64,000 bases of DNA from Nitrososphaerota archaeon (GTDB lineage: Archaea > Thermoproteota > Nitrososphaeria > Nitrososphaerales > JACPRH01): assembly GCA_016190055.1 (NCBI GenBank), contig JACPRH010000028.1:1-64000 (forward strand), written 5' to 3'. The notes under the pieces were generated by a model. It was not told the DNA's origin, did no database searches, and worked only from the letters and a program-made list of their open reading frames with translations. Each line of letters opens with the position of its first letter. Position 1 is the stretch's first letter. The translations under genes were made by a program, and so were the position numbers. Below, piece by piece: positions 26,508 to 34,917 of the stretch.

Positions 26508-27707
26508 TCACCGCCCTTTTCTCGATTCTCTAAGCCATAAAAGGTAAGTTATCAACAGCCCGATAAGGACTCCTACCAGCAGGTTATATGCAAACCCGAC
26601 CAGAGCGGTCGCCAAGACCACCACCCAGTCCATGGGGCGCCGAATATCTCGGCTCTGCCTTGCAAGCTCGAAAGCAACGAAAAGTAGGAGCGTGCCAAGT
26701 ATGCTGAGCGGGAAGGCCTGCATCACTCCTGTGACAAACCCTCCTGCAAAGATACCTAGACTGAGTAGGGCGGCGCCGAACATGATCATCGAGCCACCTG
26801 TCTTGGCTCCGAAGCGGTGCCACGCAGCGACTCCACCTGCACCGTGACACATTCCTATTCCACCAATGAGCGGTGAAACGAGGCTCATCAACCCTATGCT
26901 TTTCCCAATCGACTTGATCTTCGGTGCTTTATCACCGTAACGAGTATGTAGGAGACCAGATGTCGCGATCAGCGAGTTAGTAACTGTGAGCGGAATCTGA
27001 GCGAGAGCTAAGTTAAGACTAGTGAAGACATCGGCTGTGAGCGGAAACATCAGAGCCGGTATCATGAGGCCGAACCCGTTCTCTTCCCTCATAGCTTCTG
27101 GATGTATTGTGAGTGCAATAGCTGCCCCAGCGATCGCCAACGCTAAAGCTGCTGGAAAACGTCTCCTGAACGAGGCGGAAATGAATAAGGCTGATAGAAC
27201 TGCTAGAGTTATGCTATCGAGACCTAGGAGCGGGGTCTTGCTGATCATTGTTAGACCTTTGACCGCGAGGGAGATTCCGAGTCCCATCTGAATTCCGCGA
27301 ACGACAGATATTGGCACTAGCCGCTGAATACGGGTTAAGAGTCCGGTCAGCGTTAATACGAGGATTATGGCTCCAGCGAATATACCCGCCAGCATTATGG
27401 TTTCTGGCGCGTATCCGTTGGCGATGGCTACGCCCGCGATCTCCTTCATAGGTTCGACTGGAAGAGGGATACCGAAGGCTAATCCGTTGGCAACGAAAAA
27501 GATTCCAAATGTGGTAAGAAGGCGAGACGGATCCATTCCGTTAATCACTATGAGGCTGACAACTATGGGGATGAAGAGACCTAGGTCGCCTAGGGCGCCT
27601 GAAAGCTCGTTCAACGTCCAAGCGAAACGCGGGCTTCTTTCCGATTCTTGTCTCGTAGCTGCAGTAGTCAAGTAGCCCCTCGACATGCTCGGCTGTGCAT
27701 GTCGCAA
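26508..27707 (-). CDS. MOT1-type molybdate (SulP-related) permease
   Basis: A 399-residue integral membrane protein with about ten helices. ELSGALGDLGLFIPIV, FGIPLPVEPMKEIAGVAI and a later MCHGAGGVAAWHRFGAKTG segment match the molybdate transporter MOT1 family of the SulP superfamily. Its place inside the molybdenum cofactor gene cluster supports molybdate as substrate; sulfate would be the alternative. It starts 3 bases after the mobA stop; a second ATG at 27686 is possible. Confidence 0.85.
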   Translation of the reverse strand: MRHAQPSMSRGYLTTAATRQESERSPRFAWTLNELSGALGDLGLFIPIVVSLIVINGMDPSRLLTTFGIFFVANGLAFGIPLPVEPMKEIAGVAIANGYAPETIMLAGIFAGAIILVLTLTGLLTRIQRLVPISVVRGIQMGLGISLAVKGLTMISKTPLLGLDSITLAVLSALFISASFRRRFPAALALAIAGAAIALTIHPEAMREENGFGLMIPALMFPLTADVFTSLNLALAQIPLTVTNSLIATSGLLHTRYGDKAPKIKSIGKSIGLMSLVSPLIGGIGMCHGAGGVAAWHRFGAKTGGSMIMFGAALLSLGIFAGGFVTGVMQAFPLSILGTLLLFVAFELARQSRDIRRPMDWVVVLATALVGFAYNLLVGVLIGLLITYLLWLRESRKGR

Positions 27708-27710
27708 TAT

Positions 27711-28409
27711 TTAGATTTTGTTGGCAAACGTCTCGACCGAGTTTGCTTCTGCCTGCATGATTGCCCTTACTCTCTCCAGATCTGCAGCTGTATTCAGATT
27801 GATGAAGCAGTGAAGCGACTTGTCCACCGACTGAAGCAGCTCCACTGGAACATAATTGATCCTCCCCAACCGATTGATTGCGTCGCGCATCCGAACAGAG
27901 CCCGACTCGACGGTATCGTGGAACGCCTTCTGGGCTGCCGACACCCGGTAGACCGCGTATAGCGGCTCTACATCGCCGCTCGGCCACCTTGGGATAGCTA
28001 GGTCAAATCCCTCTGCTTCCCGGTGCAGTATCCTGAGCACCTCTGGGTTGACGAAGGGGAGATCAGACGCGAGGATAGCAGTATAGATGGTCTCGATAGC
28101 CCTAAGCCCGGTGAGGACTCCGTAAAGCGCAGCCTTATCCTCGGTGATGTCTTTCGCGATCTTCACCCGCTTCGGTAGAATCTCGGCGAACTTTTCTTCT
28201 TGATCCTGCTTACCAATTGTCACTACAACTTTCCCAGCCACTTCCAAGGCAGCCTTTACGATCTCGCTGATTAGCGGTTCGCTGCGAATCTTGAGGAAGA
28301 CCTTGTTGACCCTCAGCCTGCTACTTCTTCCCCCCGCGAGTATGACAACCCCTAGGCTGGCCGGCTTCGCGCTGTCAGACTTTTCGACCTTTCTAGGGTT
28401 CAACTGCAT
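27711..28409 (-). CDS. mobA: Molybdenum cofactor guanylyltransferase MobA
   Basis: A nucleotidyltransferase of about 232 residues with the GTP-binding signature GVVILAGGRSSRLRVNKVFLKI, then LASDLPFVNPEVL, the metal-binding DxPF motif. It transfers GMP from GTP to Mo-molybdopterin. I start at the ATG at 28409; an ATG at 28508 would add 33 polar residues unlike the family. First gene of the Mo cofactor operon. Confidence 0.85.
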   Translation of the reverse strand: MQLNPRKVEKSDSAKPASLGVVILAGGRSSRLRVNKVFLKIRSEPLISEIVKAALEVAGKVVVTIGKQDQEEKFAEILPKRVKIAKDITEDKAALYGVLTGLRAIETIYTAILASDLPFVNPEVLRILHREAEGFDLAIPRWPSGDVEPLYAVYRVSAAQKAFHDTVESGSVRMRDAINRLGRINYVPVELLQSVDKSLHCFINLNTAADLERVRAIMQAEANSVETFANKI

Positions 28410-29053
28410 CCTCTGGCTTGTCAATCCAGTTCTACAAAAGTTTTGATTGTCTGGTATGGTCTTGCCTGATTTATGTTCATTAGAAGTATTTTCGGTTTGT
28501 GGAATCATGCGTTTTCTTTTGTTGTAGGTTTATCGTCTGGTCGGAAAGGTGATTGGCAGGCGTTTTACTGATACTTTGGTTAGGGCGAGAGAGGTTGAGA
28601 AGGTTGAAAAAGATAGGTTGATGAGCCGTCCCACTACCCAGAGTCATAATCAGCTATAGATTCCACCAGGCTGCCTCTCTATCTGTCCTATAAGTAGATG
28701 CATTAGTCCGTCGTTGTTCCTGTCTAAGCATGCTGAGCGATTGAAAATTCCTGATTACATATCAACCGTGGCCAGATGAATAAACAGGCTTAGATATCAT
28801 TCGACGAGTTAGTCATATCGAATGCTCCTCACTCTTAATGCGAAAGGATGTGCTTCAATCTAACTACGAAGATTACCATCTAATGCTAGTTAGAGAACCT
28901 TTGCGAGCCGATATTATTGATTACGCCGCAAAGTCAATCGACGGTCGCCACCCCTCATTCCGGCAAACTATATTATAAGTTGCAGGATAAATTGAAATCA
29001 TTAAATAATTTTATATAATTATGTGTATTGAATTAAATAAATATATAGGAGCA
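28410..29053. other. Long intergenic region upstream of the first molybdoenzyme operon
   Basis: About 640 bases with no well-supported gene. A short frame around 28540-28660 (charged, ending TQSHNQL) lacks a good start. From about 28970 the DNA becomes very AT-rich, with TTTTATATAATTATG and TAAATAAATATATAGG, and presumably contains the promoter of the cytochrome/molybdoenzyme operon. Confidence 0.5.
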
Positions 29054-29194
29054 ATGCATCACGTGAGAAGTCTAACAGTAGAGGAACAGACGAAACAAAA
29101 TGATCGTCAAATTCCAAAGAATCGCAAGTATCTTAATTGTAGCATCCCCACATCTCGAACCTGTTTGTCCGGCAAGCTTCACTCCGCTAGTTAA
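29054..29194 (+). CDS. Possible 46-residue leader peptide ahead of the cytochrome gene
   Basis: An ATG with a good Shine-Dalgarno (ATAGGAG, 5-6 bases upstream) opens a 46-residue frame rich in polar residues, with cysteines at about 30 and 39. It ends 21 bases before the pentaheme cytochrome start. No family is recognised. It could be a leader peptide, an unknown small protein or chance; the ribosome site is the main support. Confidence 0.3.
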   Translation: MHHVRSLTVEEQTKQNDRQIPKNRKYLNCSIPTSRTCLSGKLHSAS

Positions 29195-29215
29195 CGACTT
29201 AGGTGAGTTCTCGTA

Positions 29216-29956
29216 ATGAATAGTAGACAGTATTTACTAGCGGTGTTAATGTTGGCCGCAGGTCTCGCTATCGGCTATGCGGGCATGCAAATGGTAACTC
29301 CGCAGCAGATACCTGTTATTGCAACTTCTACTGCGACGACCACCTCTACCGTCATCACTACTTCTATTACCACAACTACTACTGCAATTACCGCTACTAC
29401 TACGTCTACCGCTACCACTATTGCTTCCACTATTACCACCACCACTGCCAGAGTTACTTCTACTGCGACGACCACCTCTACCGTCATCACTAACGTTACA
29501 GTTACCACTACGACTCAGGAGGTGATGCCTGCTGGAAATGTTATGCAGCTCCACCTTAACACTACAACTGTGTCGAGCGGAACGTGTAGGTGGTGTCATG
29601 ATGTAATCAGTGAAGTATCATTAAGACAGGATGAGGAGACTCCTCATTCTGCGCATTTATCATCAGATCTTCTTAAGATGGAGTGCAACACATGTCACAA
29701 TGTTGTTGACCTGAATGAAAAATCAGCTGCTTCCATTCGTAAGCAGGTAGACACTACTTTCTGCGCCAAATGTCACTCTTCATTCCCAAAGAAGATGGAT
29801 GATGCCTATCAAAAGATTGATTGTACAACCTGCCATTCGAATTGGAAGGATAGGATGGGGGCTGAAGCCGCGTCGTTTGTTAATATGGACTTGATACAGC
29901 CCAAGGATTGCCTTGGATGTCACGGGGGACGCGCATGGTATGTTGGAGGTGTCTAG
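29216..29956 (+). CDS. Pentaheme cytochrome c with threonine-rich stalk
   Basis: A 246-residue exported cytochrome. Residues 7-27 form a hydrophobic signal-anchor; residues 36-105 are a threonine/serine low-complexity stalk; then five CXXCH motifs begin at C124, C157, C183, C203 and C232. The stalk should lift the haem domain off the membrane or through a surface layer and is probably glycosylated. Its stop abuts the ATG of the Mo subunit (TAGATG), so it is the first gene of that operon and the likely electron partner of the exported enzyme, standing in for the missing NrfD-type membrane subunit. The haem domain resembles small NapB/class III-like cytochromes only loosely. Confidence 0.88.
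   Translation: MNSRQYLLAVLMLAAGLAIGYAGMQMVTPQQIPVIATSTATTTSTVITTSITTTTTAITATTTSTATTIASTITTTTARVTSTATTTSTVITNVTVTTTTQEVMPAGNVMQLHLNTTTVSSGTCRWCHDVISEVSLRQDEETPHSAHLSSDLLKMECNTCHNVVDLNEKSAASIRKQVDTTFCAKCHSSFPKKMDDAYQKIDCTTCHSNWKDRMGAEAASFVNMDLIQPKDCLGCHGGRAWYVGGV
29324..29492 (+). repeat. Threonine-codon low-complexity tract with an exact 37-base direct repeat
   Basis: Within the cytochrome stalk, 29324-29360 and 29456-29492 are identical over 37 bases, with degenerate ACN-rich units between. This shows recent growth of the stalk by slippage or unequal recombination. Confidence 0.8.
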
Positions 29957-32371
29957 ATGGACAAAGAAGAATCTAATTTGTCAAATGTGTCGATGAAAGG
30001 GAGAATTACGAGAAGAAAGTTCGTAAAGGGCTCAGCTGCTTTGGCCACTCTGGCTGCAGGAAGCGGCCTATTCGGAGTAAGCGCGTTCGAGGTATTACAA
30101 CCTATGCGGGCTCAGGCAGCGGGTCAAAACAACTGGACGTTGCAGGCTCAGGCATTAGGCCAAGACGAATGGATATACTCAGCATGCAATATGTGTGGTG
30201 GCCAGACAGGAATAGTGGCCCATGTGGTGGATGGTTCAGTTGTGAAGATAGAGCCAAATAGCTTCAACCCAGTGGGTGTTCACAACATCTCCACAGATTT
30301 TGAGGTCGAAAAAGTACGTGGCGGCCGGATGTGCTCTAAGGGAAATAGTGGAATAAAGTCCCTCTACGACCCTGACCGAATCAAGACACCTATGAAGAGA
30401 GTTGGGGCGAGGGGAGAAGGCCAATGGTTACCCATAACATGGGATGAAGCGATTAACGAAATATCTGTGAAGCTGAACGATATCAAAGCCAAGTATGGTG
30501 CAGAGTCCCTTGTATGGTTCGGAGAAGACCACTCGCTAGACACAGATCTTCAATCAGAGTTGTGCGCAGCCTACGGAACTCCCAACTATCATAACCACGC
30601 AAACCTCTGTGACGTGGCTAGAAAAGCATCGTACAAACTAACTATGGGTGATGAGCGACCGATAGGCGATTTTGCGCACGCAAAGTACATTCTGCTCTTC
30701 GGATGGAACCCACTTGACGCAACAAAGTGGGCTCATCTGCCCGCCATTATAATGGACGGGATAGAAAAGAACGGCGCAAAAATGGTTGTTATCGACCCTG
30801 TCTTCAGCAAGACTGCATCAAAGGCTCACGAATGGATCCCGATAAGGCCTGGAACTGATGGAGCTCTAGCTTTAGCAATGGGCAACGTAATCGTTAACGA
30901 GAAGCTGTATGACAGTGAATTCGTTAACACATGGACTGTAGGCTTTAACGAATACGCGGAATTCGTGAAGGATAAAACACCTGAGTGGGCGGAGAAAGTT
31001 ACGAGCGTACCTGCAGACACCATACGCAGGCTGGCAAGAGAGTTAGCAACCACGAAACCTGCCGCCATTGATGTATGGTCAGGGCCCGGGCAGCAGGCTA
31101 ACGGTACTGAAGGTGGAAGAGCTATCGTGATGCTCGCAGGGCTTCTTGGACAGGTTGACAAACCTGGAACAATGATGAACCCTGACCGGAAGGGCGGAAA
31201 GAAACGGGCAAACTTAGCTGACTGGCCAAAGATCACTGCGAAGAGGCTTGACGGTAGAGGTGAGAAATACCCGTTCGCTCACAGCTCCGGGATATATGTA
31301 GAGACACGCGACGCTATGTTAAGCGGACAACCGTATCAGGCGCGCGCCGCTGTCTTTGTAATGCAGAACTTCGTAATGTCTGTACCAAATGCGCAGAAGA
31401 ACATAGATGCCATAAAGAAAATGGAGTTTGTGGTCGCCGTGGACACACATATTAGCGAAACTGCGGATCTGGCAGACATAATAATTCCTGGGACGAACTA
31501 CCTCGAAAGATATGACATCACCAGTAACTGGGTAACCTTCCAGAGCCTTTCTCTGAGACAACCGGTTGTAAAGTCTTGGATTAACGGTCTAACTGAGACC
31601 GAGTTCTTCATGAGGTTAGCCACTAAAATGGGACTTAAAGGATTCGACATGCCTTATGAACAGTATCTCAGCGACAAAATAAAGGCCGGCATAGGTATAA
31701 CCCTTGATGAACTGAAACTCCTTCCAGGAGCTGTTTGGATTGGAAAAGGGACTACATATGAGAAGTTCAAGAGCAAAGTAACAGTACCAGACGGTGCTAC
31801 AACCGACCCCACTACCGGAGTTGTGAAGGACAAGGCTAATGCAGTAATCGGTGTCAACATAGGCGGAACGGTGATGAAAGGGTTCAATACGCCGTCGCGA
31901 AAGTTCGAGTTCTACTCCAATCAGATGAAGACTAAGGGGCTGAATCCGCTGCCGGACTATATGCCCACAGAGGATAGACCAAACGCTGAATACCCATACT
32001 ACTTCGTTTCATGGAAACCGCAGGAACATACGCATACAAGGACACAAAACAACGTCTGGCTGGTTGAGATGCTTGGAAGCAATCCTATCTGGATAAACAC
32101 GAAGACAGCTGAGAAACTCGGTCTTGCAGAAGGCGATGACTCGTATATTGAGTCTTTGACTGGTAAAATAAAATCAAAGGTGCATGTAACGAACGAGGTC
32201 CATCCCGAGGTAGTGGCGTTTCCACGAGGATTTGGCCATTGGAGACTCGGAAACATCGCTAAGGGTAAAGGATCTCACGACGGCTGGATATTACCCGGCA
32301 AAGCCGAGAGGATATCGGGGATGGCTAGGAATAAGGAAGCTGCGGTCAGGATAATCAAGGTGGTATCTTAA
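29957..32371 (+). CDS. Tat-exported molybdopterin oxidoreductase, DMSO reductase family (operon 1 catalytic subunit)
   Basis: An 804-residue bis-MGD enzyme. It has a Tat signal (TRRKFVKG, residues 18-25, then a hydrophobic stretch), an N-terminal Fe-S region, the TWDEAI motif near 161, and the C-terminal MGD-binding end (HPEVVAFPRGFGHWR). The FS0 motif reads CNMCGGQT at 77-84, then C125: the third expected cysteine is a threonine, leaving three cysteines. C218 in NHANLCDVA is in the position of the Mo ligand, as in polysulfide, tetrathionate and arsenate reductase types. The partners are a four-cluster Fe-S subunit and a pentaheme cytochrome; no NrfD subunit is present. Substrate not determinable; the arsenic-rich context makes an As, S or Se oxyanion plausible. 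Confidence 0.88.
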   Translation: MDKEESNLSNVSMKGRITRRKFVKGSAALATLAAGSGLFGVSAFEVLQPMRAQAAGQNNWTLQAQALGQDEWIYSACNMCGGQTGIVAHVVDGSVVKIEPNSFNPVGVHNISTDFEVEKVRGGRMCSKGNSGIKSLYDPDRIKTPMKRVGARGEGQWLPITWDEAINEISVKLNDIKAKYGAESLVWFGEDHSLDTDLQSELCAAYGTPNYHNHANLCDVARKASYKLTMGDERPIGDFAHAKYILLFGWNPLDATKWAHLPAIIMDGIEKNGAKMVVIDPVFSKTASKAHEWIPIRPGTDGALALAMGNVIVNEKLYDSEFVNTWTVGFNEYAEFVKDKTPEWAEKVTSVPADTIRRLARELATTKPAAIDVWSGPGQQANGTEGGRAIVMLAGLLGQVDKPGTMMNPDRKGGKKRANLADWPKITAKRLDGRGEKYPFAHSSGIYVETRDAMLSGQPYQARAAVFVMQNFVMSVPNAQKNIDAIKKMEFVVAVDTHISETADLADIIIPGTNYLERYDITSNWVTFQSLSLRQPVVKSWINGLTETEFFMRLATKMGLKGFDMPYEQYLSDKIKAGIGITLDELKLLPGAVWIGKGTTYEKFKSKVTVPDGATTDPTTGVVKDKANAVIGVNIGGTVMKGFNTPSRKFEFYSNQMKTKGLNPLPDYMPTEDRPNAEYPYYFVSWKPQEHTHTRTQNNVWLVEMLGSNPIWINTKTAEKLGLAEGDDSYIESLTGKIKSKVHVTNEVHPEVVAFPRGFGHWRLGNIAKGKGSHDGWILPGKAERISGMARNKEAAVRIIKVVS

Positions 32372-32947
32372 ATGGTCGTAGATATCCCAACGGTTCCGAA
32401 AGAAAATCAGGTCGGTTGGCTGATAAACCTTGAACGGTGCGTTGGATGCAGAGCATGTGAAGGCGCATGCAAAAATGAGAACAAAGTCGCTGTAGGTGTC
32501 AGATGGAGACGCGTAGTGACGCGTCAAAAGGGAGAGTACCCATCACCAGTAAAATATTACGTCACAAGCGCATGCCACCACTGCGCGCAACCAGCATGTA
32601 TCAAATCCTGCCCAGTTGACGCGATTACAAAGCGCGCTAAGGACGGTATAGTCCTTATCGATCAGGAGAAGTGCATAGGGTGCAGACGTTGCATATGGGC
32701 CTGCCCATACGGGGCACCCCAGTACAATCCAGAGACGAATAAAGTTGAGAAGTGTACATATTGTGTTCACCGTATAGATAAGGGGCTGAAGCCCGCCTGT
32801 GCGTTAACCTGTATGGGTCTTGCCTTGGATAACAGGGCTCTGGCCGACATAGATAAAACACACGCGACAGCTTCCCAAGAGATCACAGGATTCAACCCCA
32901 CCTTTACAGAGCCTTCTACACGCTTCATTAAGGCGAAGAAGATGTAA
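32372..32947 (+). CDS. Four-cluster [4Fe-4S] electron-transfer subunit (DmsB/ArrB/TtrB type, operon 1)
   Basis: A 191-residue ferredoxin subunit with 16 cysteines arranged as four clusters: CVGCRACEGAC, CHHCAQPACIKSCP, CIGCRRCIWACP, and CTYC ... CALTC with 11 residues between. It has no signal of its own and should be carried out through Tat bound to the Mo subunit. The ATG follows the Mo subunit stop directly. It links the Mo centre to the cytochrome. Confidence 0.92.
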   Translation: MVVDIPTVPKENQVGWLINLERCVGCRACEGACKNENKVAVGVRWRRVVTRQKGEYPSPVKYYVTSACHHCAQPACIKSCPVDAITKRAKDGIVLIDQEKCIGCRRCIWACPYGAPQYNPETNKVEKCTYCVHRIDKGLKPACALTCMGLALDNRALADIDKTHATASQEITGFNPTFTEPSTRFIKAKKM

Positions 32948-32970
32948 CCATCCATTTCTGGTCGTTCCTA

Positions 32971-33657
32971 ATGCATGAAATATTGAGAGACCTTGAATTA
33001 AGAGGAGAAATCTACAATTTATTGAAGACTCTTTTTCTCAGGCCTCCTTCGAAAGATCTTCTCAACTATCTGAGAAAAATCGAAGACGTCAGAGACAGTG
33101 TGGCCACACCCGAAATAGCTAAAGGAATCGATCTCCTTAGAAAAGGAGCGAATATCTTGCCAGAGCGACTGGCTCTGGAGCATACACTTCTGTTTATCGG
33201 CCCCTACAGGCTTCCTGCGCCACCATACGAATCTGTATATCGAACGGCTGAGCGGCTCGTAATGCAGCAACCAACTAAAGAGGTGAGGCGAGCATATCGA
33301 GACGCAGGCCTCGAAGTTAAGGGAATCAGCACCAGTCCTGATGATCATGTATGCGCCGAGCTTGAGTTCATGCAACATCTCTGCGTCAAAACTGCCTCAT
33401 CTCTGAAGAAGAGAAAGCCTCATACGGCGATAAAACATCTTGAGTCACAAAGGAAGTTTCTTGATGAGCATTTGATTAATTGGGTGCCCGAGTTCTCCGA
33501 CGATATATTAAGGAACACCAAACAAGATTTTTACAAAGGCGTAGCATTACTACTATCTGGTTTCGTATCTTCTGAAAGAGAACACATCCCAGAAATAATC
33601 GAAGCGGTGAGGTGCGAATACTATGCTTCGCCAAGACGGTCAGTCTTCACTTCGTAA
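32971..33657 (+). CDS. TorD/DmsD-family maturation chaperone (operon 1, first)
   Basis: A 228-residue all-helical protein of the TorD family. The PPYESVYR motif near residue 88 and DDHVCAELEFMQHL in the middle are the conserved blocks. It should hold the Tat signal of the Mo subunit until the cofactor is inserted. It starts 23 bases after the Fe-S subunit gene. Two other TorD proteins occur in the window. Confidence 0.85.
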   Translation: MHEILRDLELRGEIYNLLKTLFLRPPSKDLLNYLRKIEDVRDSVATPEIAKGIDLLRKGANILPERLALEHTLLFIGPYRLPAPPYESVYRTAERLVMQQPTKEVRRAYRDAGLEVKGISTSPDDHVCAELEFMQHLCVKTASSLKKRKPHTAIKHLESQRKFLDEHLINWVPEFSDDILRNTKQDFYKGVALLLSGFVSSEREHIPEIIEAVRCEYYASPRRSVFTS

Positions 33658-33699
33658 CCCAGTAAAGCTTGTGGAGAAAACAGCCTTCGTTCAACCGTA

Positions 33700-33915
33700 G
33701 TGGCTCACCTGAAGCATATGGACGCAGATTCGCTGCTGATCAAAGAGGAGATGCTTCAGAGCAAAATAGCAGGCCACGCCACGCTAAAGCCATCGCCTCT
33801 TCTCCTAGAAATGGTTAAGGCTAACTCGAAGCAAAATATCGGTTTTACGGTAGATTCAGCAAAAGCTGGAGAAGTCTTCGCTATCCTTATTGTACTTACG
33901 CCATACTTATCATAA
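33700..33915 (+). CDS. Small tail-anchored membrane protein, apparently frameshifted
   Basis: A GTG-started 71-residue frame, polar for about 55 residues then turning hydrophobic (GEVFAILIVLTPYLS). The hydrophobic run continues in another frame: one extra base near 33898 would give an uninterrupted membrane helix (VLYAILIIITIVISRGYRI) ending at a TGA at 33948-33950, for a protein of about 84 residues. It lies between two TorD genes in an operon that lacks a known membrane subunit. I do not recognise the family; the shift may be a sequencing error in the reads or a real mutation. Confidence 0.45.
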   Translation: MAHLKHMDADSLLIKEEMLQSKIAGHATLKPSPLLLEMVKANSKQNIGFTVDSAKAGEVFAILIVLTPYLS

Positions 33916-33957
33916 TAACGATAGTAATTTCCAGAGGCTATCGAATCTGAACCAGCG

Positions 33958-34779
33958 GTGATTCACGAGCTGGTCATCGTTTTCAACAAGTCACTTGTTA
34001 CTGCAGCTGGCTTCGTTATCATTGTTGCTTCTATTTATGCTACCATCGAAACTAAAGAGCCAGCACTGTGTCAGTGGGTTTCAAGCGATCGATCAAGCAT
34101 AGCCACGTCTCGCGCAGAGATATATTTGTCCTTAAGTTCACTGTATCTTACACCTGTTGGTAGTGAGCATGTTTTGTTTCTTCAAAACGCCTCTTCTTCA
34201 AAGCTCTTCAACATAAGAAGTGGCGGCAATGATTTGAATCATTTAAAAACAGATTTTCAGCATCTGGCTGCTGATATTCAGGAACATCTATCTTCAGAAG
34301 AACACCGTACGCGTCTATCAGTAGAGTGGACGAAGCTATTCCGTGGAGTGAAACCGGGATATTCGCCTCTTCCACCATACGAGTCGCTCTACCTTGGTGG
34401 ATGGTTGGACGGATCTCTCACGACTGAGATTCGAAATGAATATCTCGAATCCCACTTCGACCTGTCAAATCAATGGCTAGGTGAGCCGCAGGATCATATT
34501 GGTCTTGAGCTCGGATACCTGTCCTTTTTGTCTCGTAGGGAATCTGAAGCTTGGGCAAATGAGGATTTTGAGAAGGCGCACCACCTGTTAAGTCTTGAAA
34601 GCGGCTTTCTGAAAAAACATCTAGCTGTATGGATTAGCCAATTATCAGGGGAGATTAAGCAGTACGATGAGATTGGCATCTACGGACGGGTAGCTGAAAT
34701 CACCGAGACTTGGATAGGGTTTGATTCGGCTCTTCTCGCTAAGCATTCGCAGTGTGTTGAGTCGCAGCTCTCACATTAG
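33958..34779 (+). CDS. TorD-family chaperone with an N-terminal hydrophobic segment (operon 1, second)
   Basis: A 273-residue frame from a GTG. Residues 13-30 (LVTAAGFVIIVASIYA) look like a membrane helix, unexpected for a cytoplasmic chaperone. From about residue 50 it is a TorD protein: SRAEIYLSLSSLYL, LPPYESLYL, EPQDHIGLELGYL. Either the chaperone is membrane-tethered, or the real TorD starts further in and the hydrophobic part belongs to the neighbouring broken small membrane gene. It is closer to the TorD of operon 2 than to its immediate neighbour. Confidence 0.8.
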   Translation: MIHELVIVFNKSLVTAAGFVIIVASIYATIETKEPALCQWVSSDRSSIATSRAEIYLSLSSLYLTPVGSEHVLFLQNASSSKLFNIRSGGNDLNHLKTDFQHLAADIQEHLSSEEHRTRLSVEWTKLFRGVKPGYSPLPPYESLYLGGWLDGSLTTEIRNEYLESHFDLSNQWLGEPQDHIGLELGYLSFLSRRESEAWANEDFEKAHHLLSLESGFLKKHLAVWISQLSGEIKQYDEIGIYGRVAEITETWIGFDSALLAKHSQCVESQLSH

Positions 34780-34812
34780 ATAATAACAGTTAATTTAACT
34801 ATTATTAGTAAT
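34773..34812. promoter_or_regulatory. Large AT-rich inverted repeat after operon 1
   Basis: A near-perfect dyad centred on GTTAATTTAAC at about 34789-34799. The core at 34781-34807 matches its reverse complement with a single mismatch pair, and outer arms ACATTA and TAATGT extend it to about 40 bases. It begins within the last codons of the TorD gene and lies 105 bases before the AbrB-PhoU gene, so it may be a terminator-like hairpin or an operator. Confidence 0.55.
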
Positions 34813-34917
34813 GTTATATTAAATAACGCTTTAATGGTCAAAATAATATCTGAATACTTTTGCAAAATACATAAACATAGAAAACTATTAATTCTATATG
34901 TCCATTTATCTGGGTGA

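Noticed and set aside
29246-29599. Serine/glycine- and valine-rich frames antisense to the cytochrome stalk, and a leucine-rich plus-strand frame
   Set aside because: They arise from the ACN-rich repeat being open in all frames.
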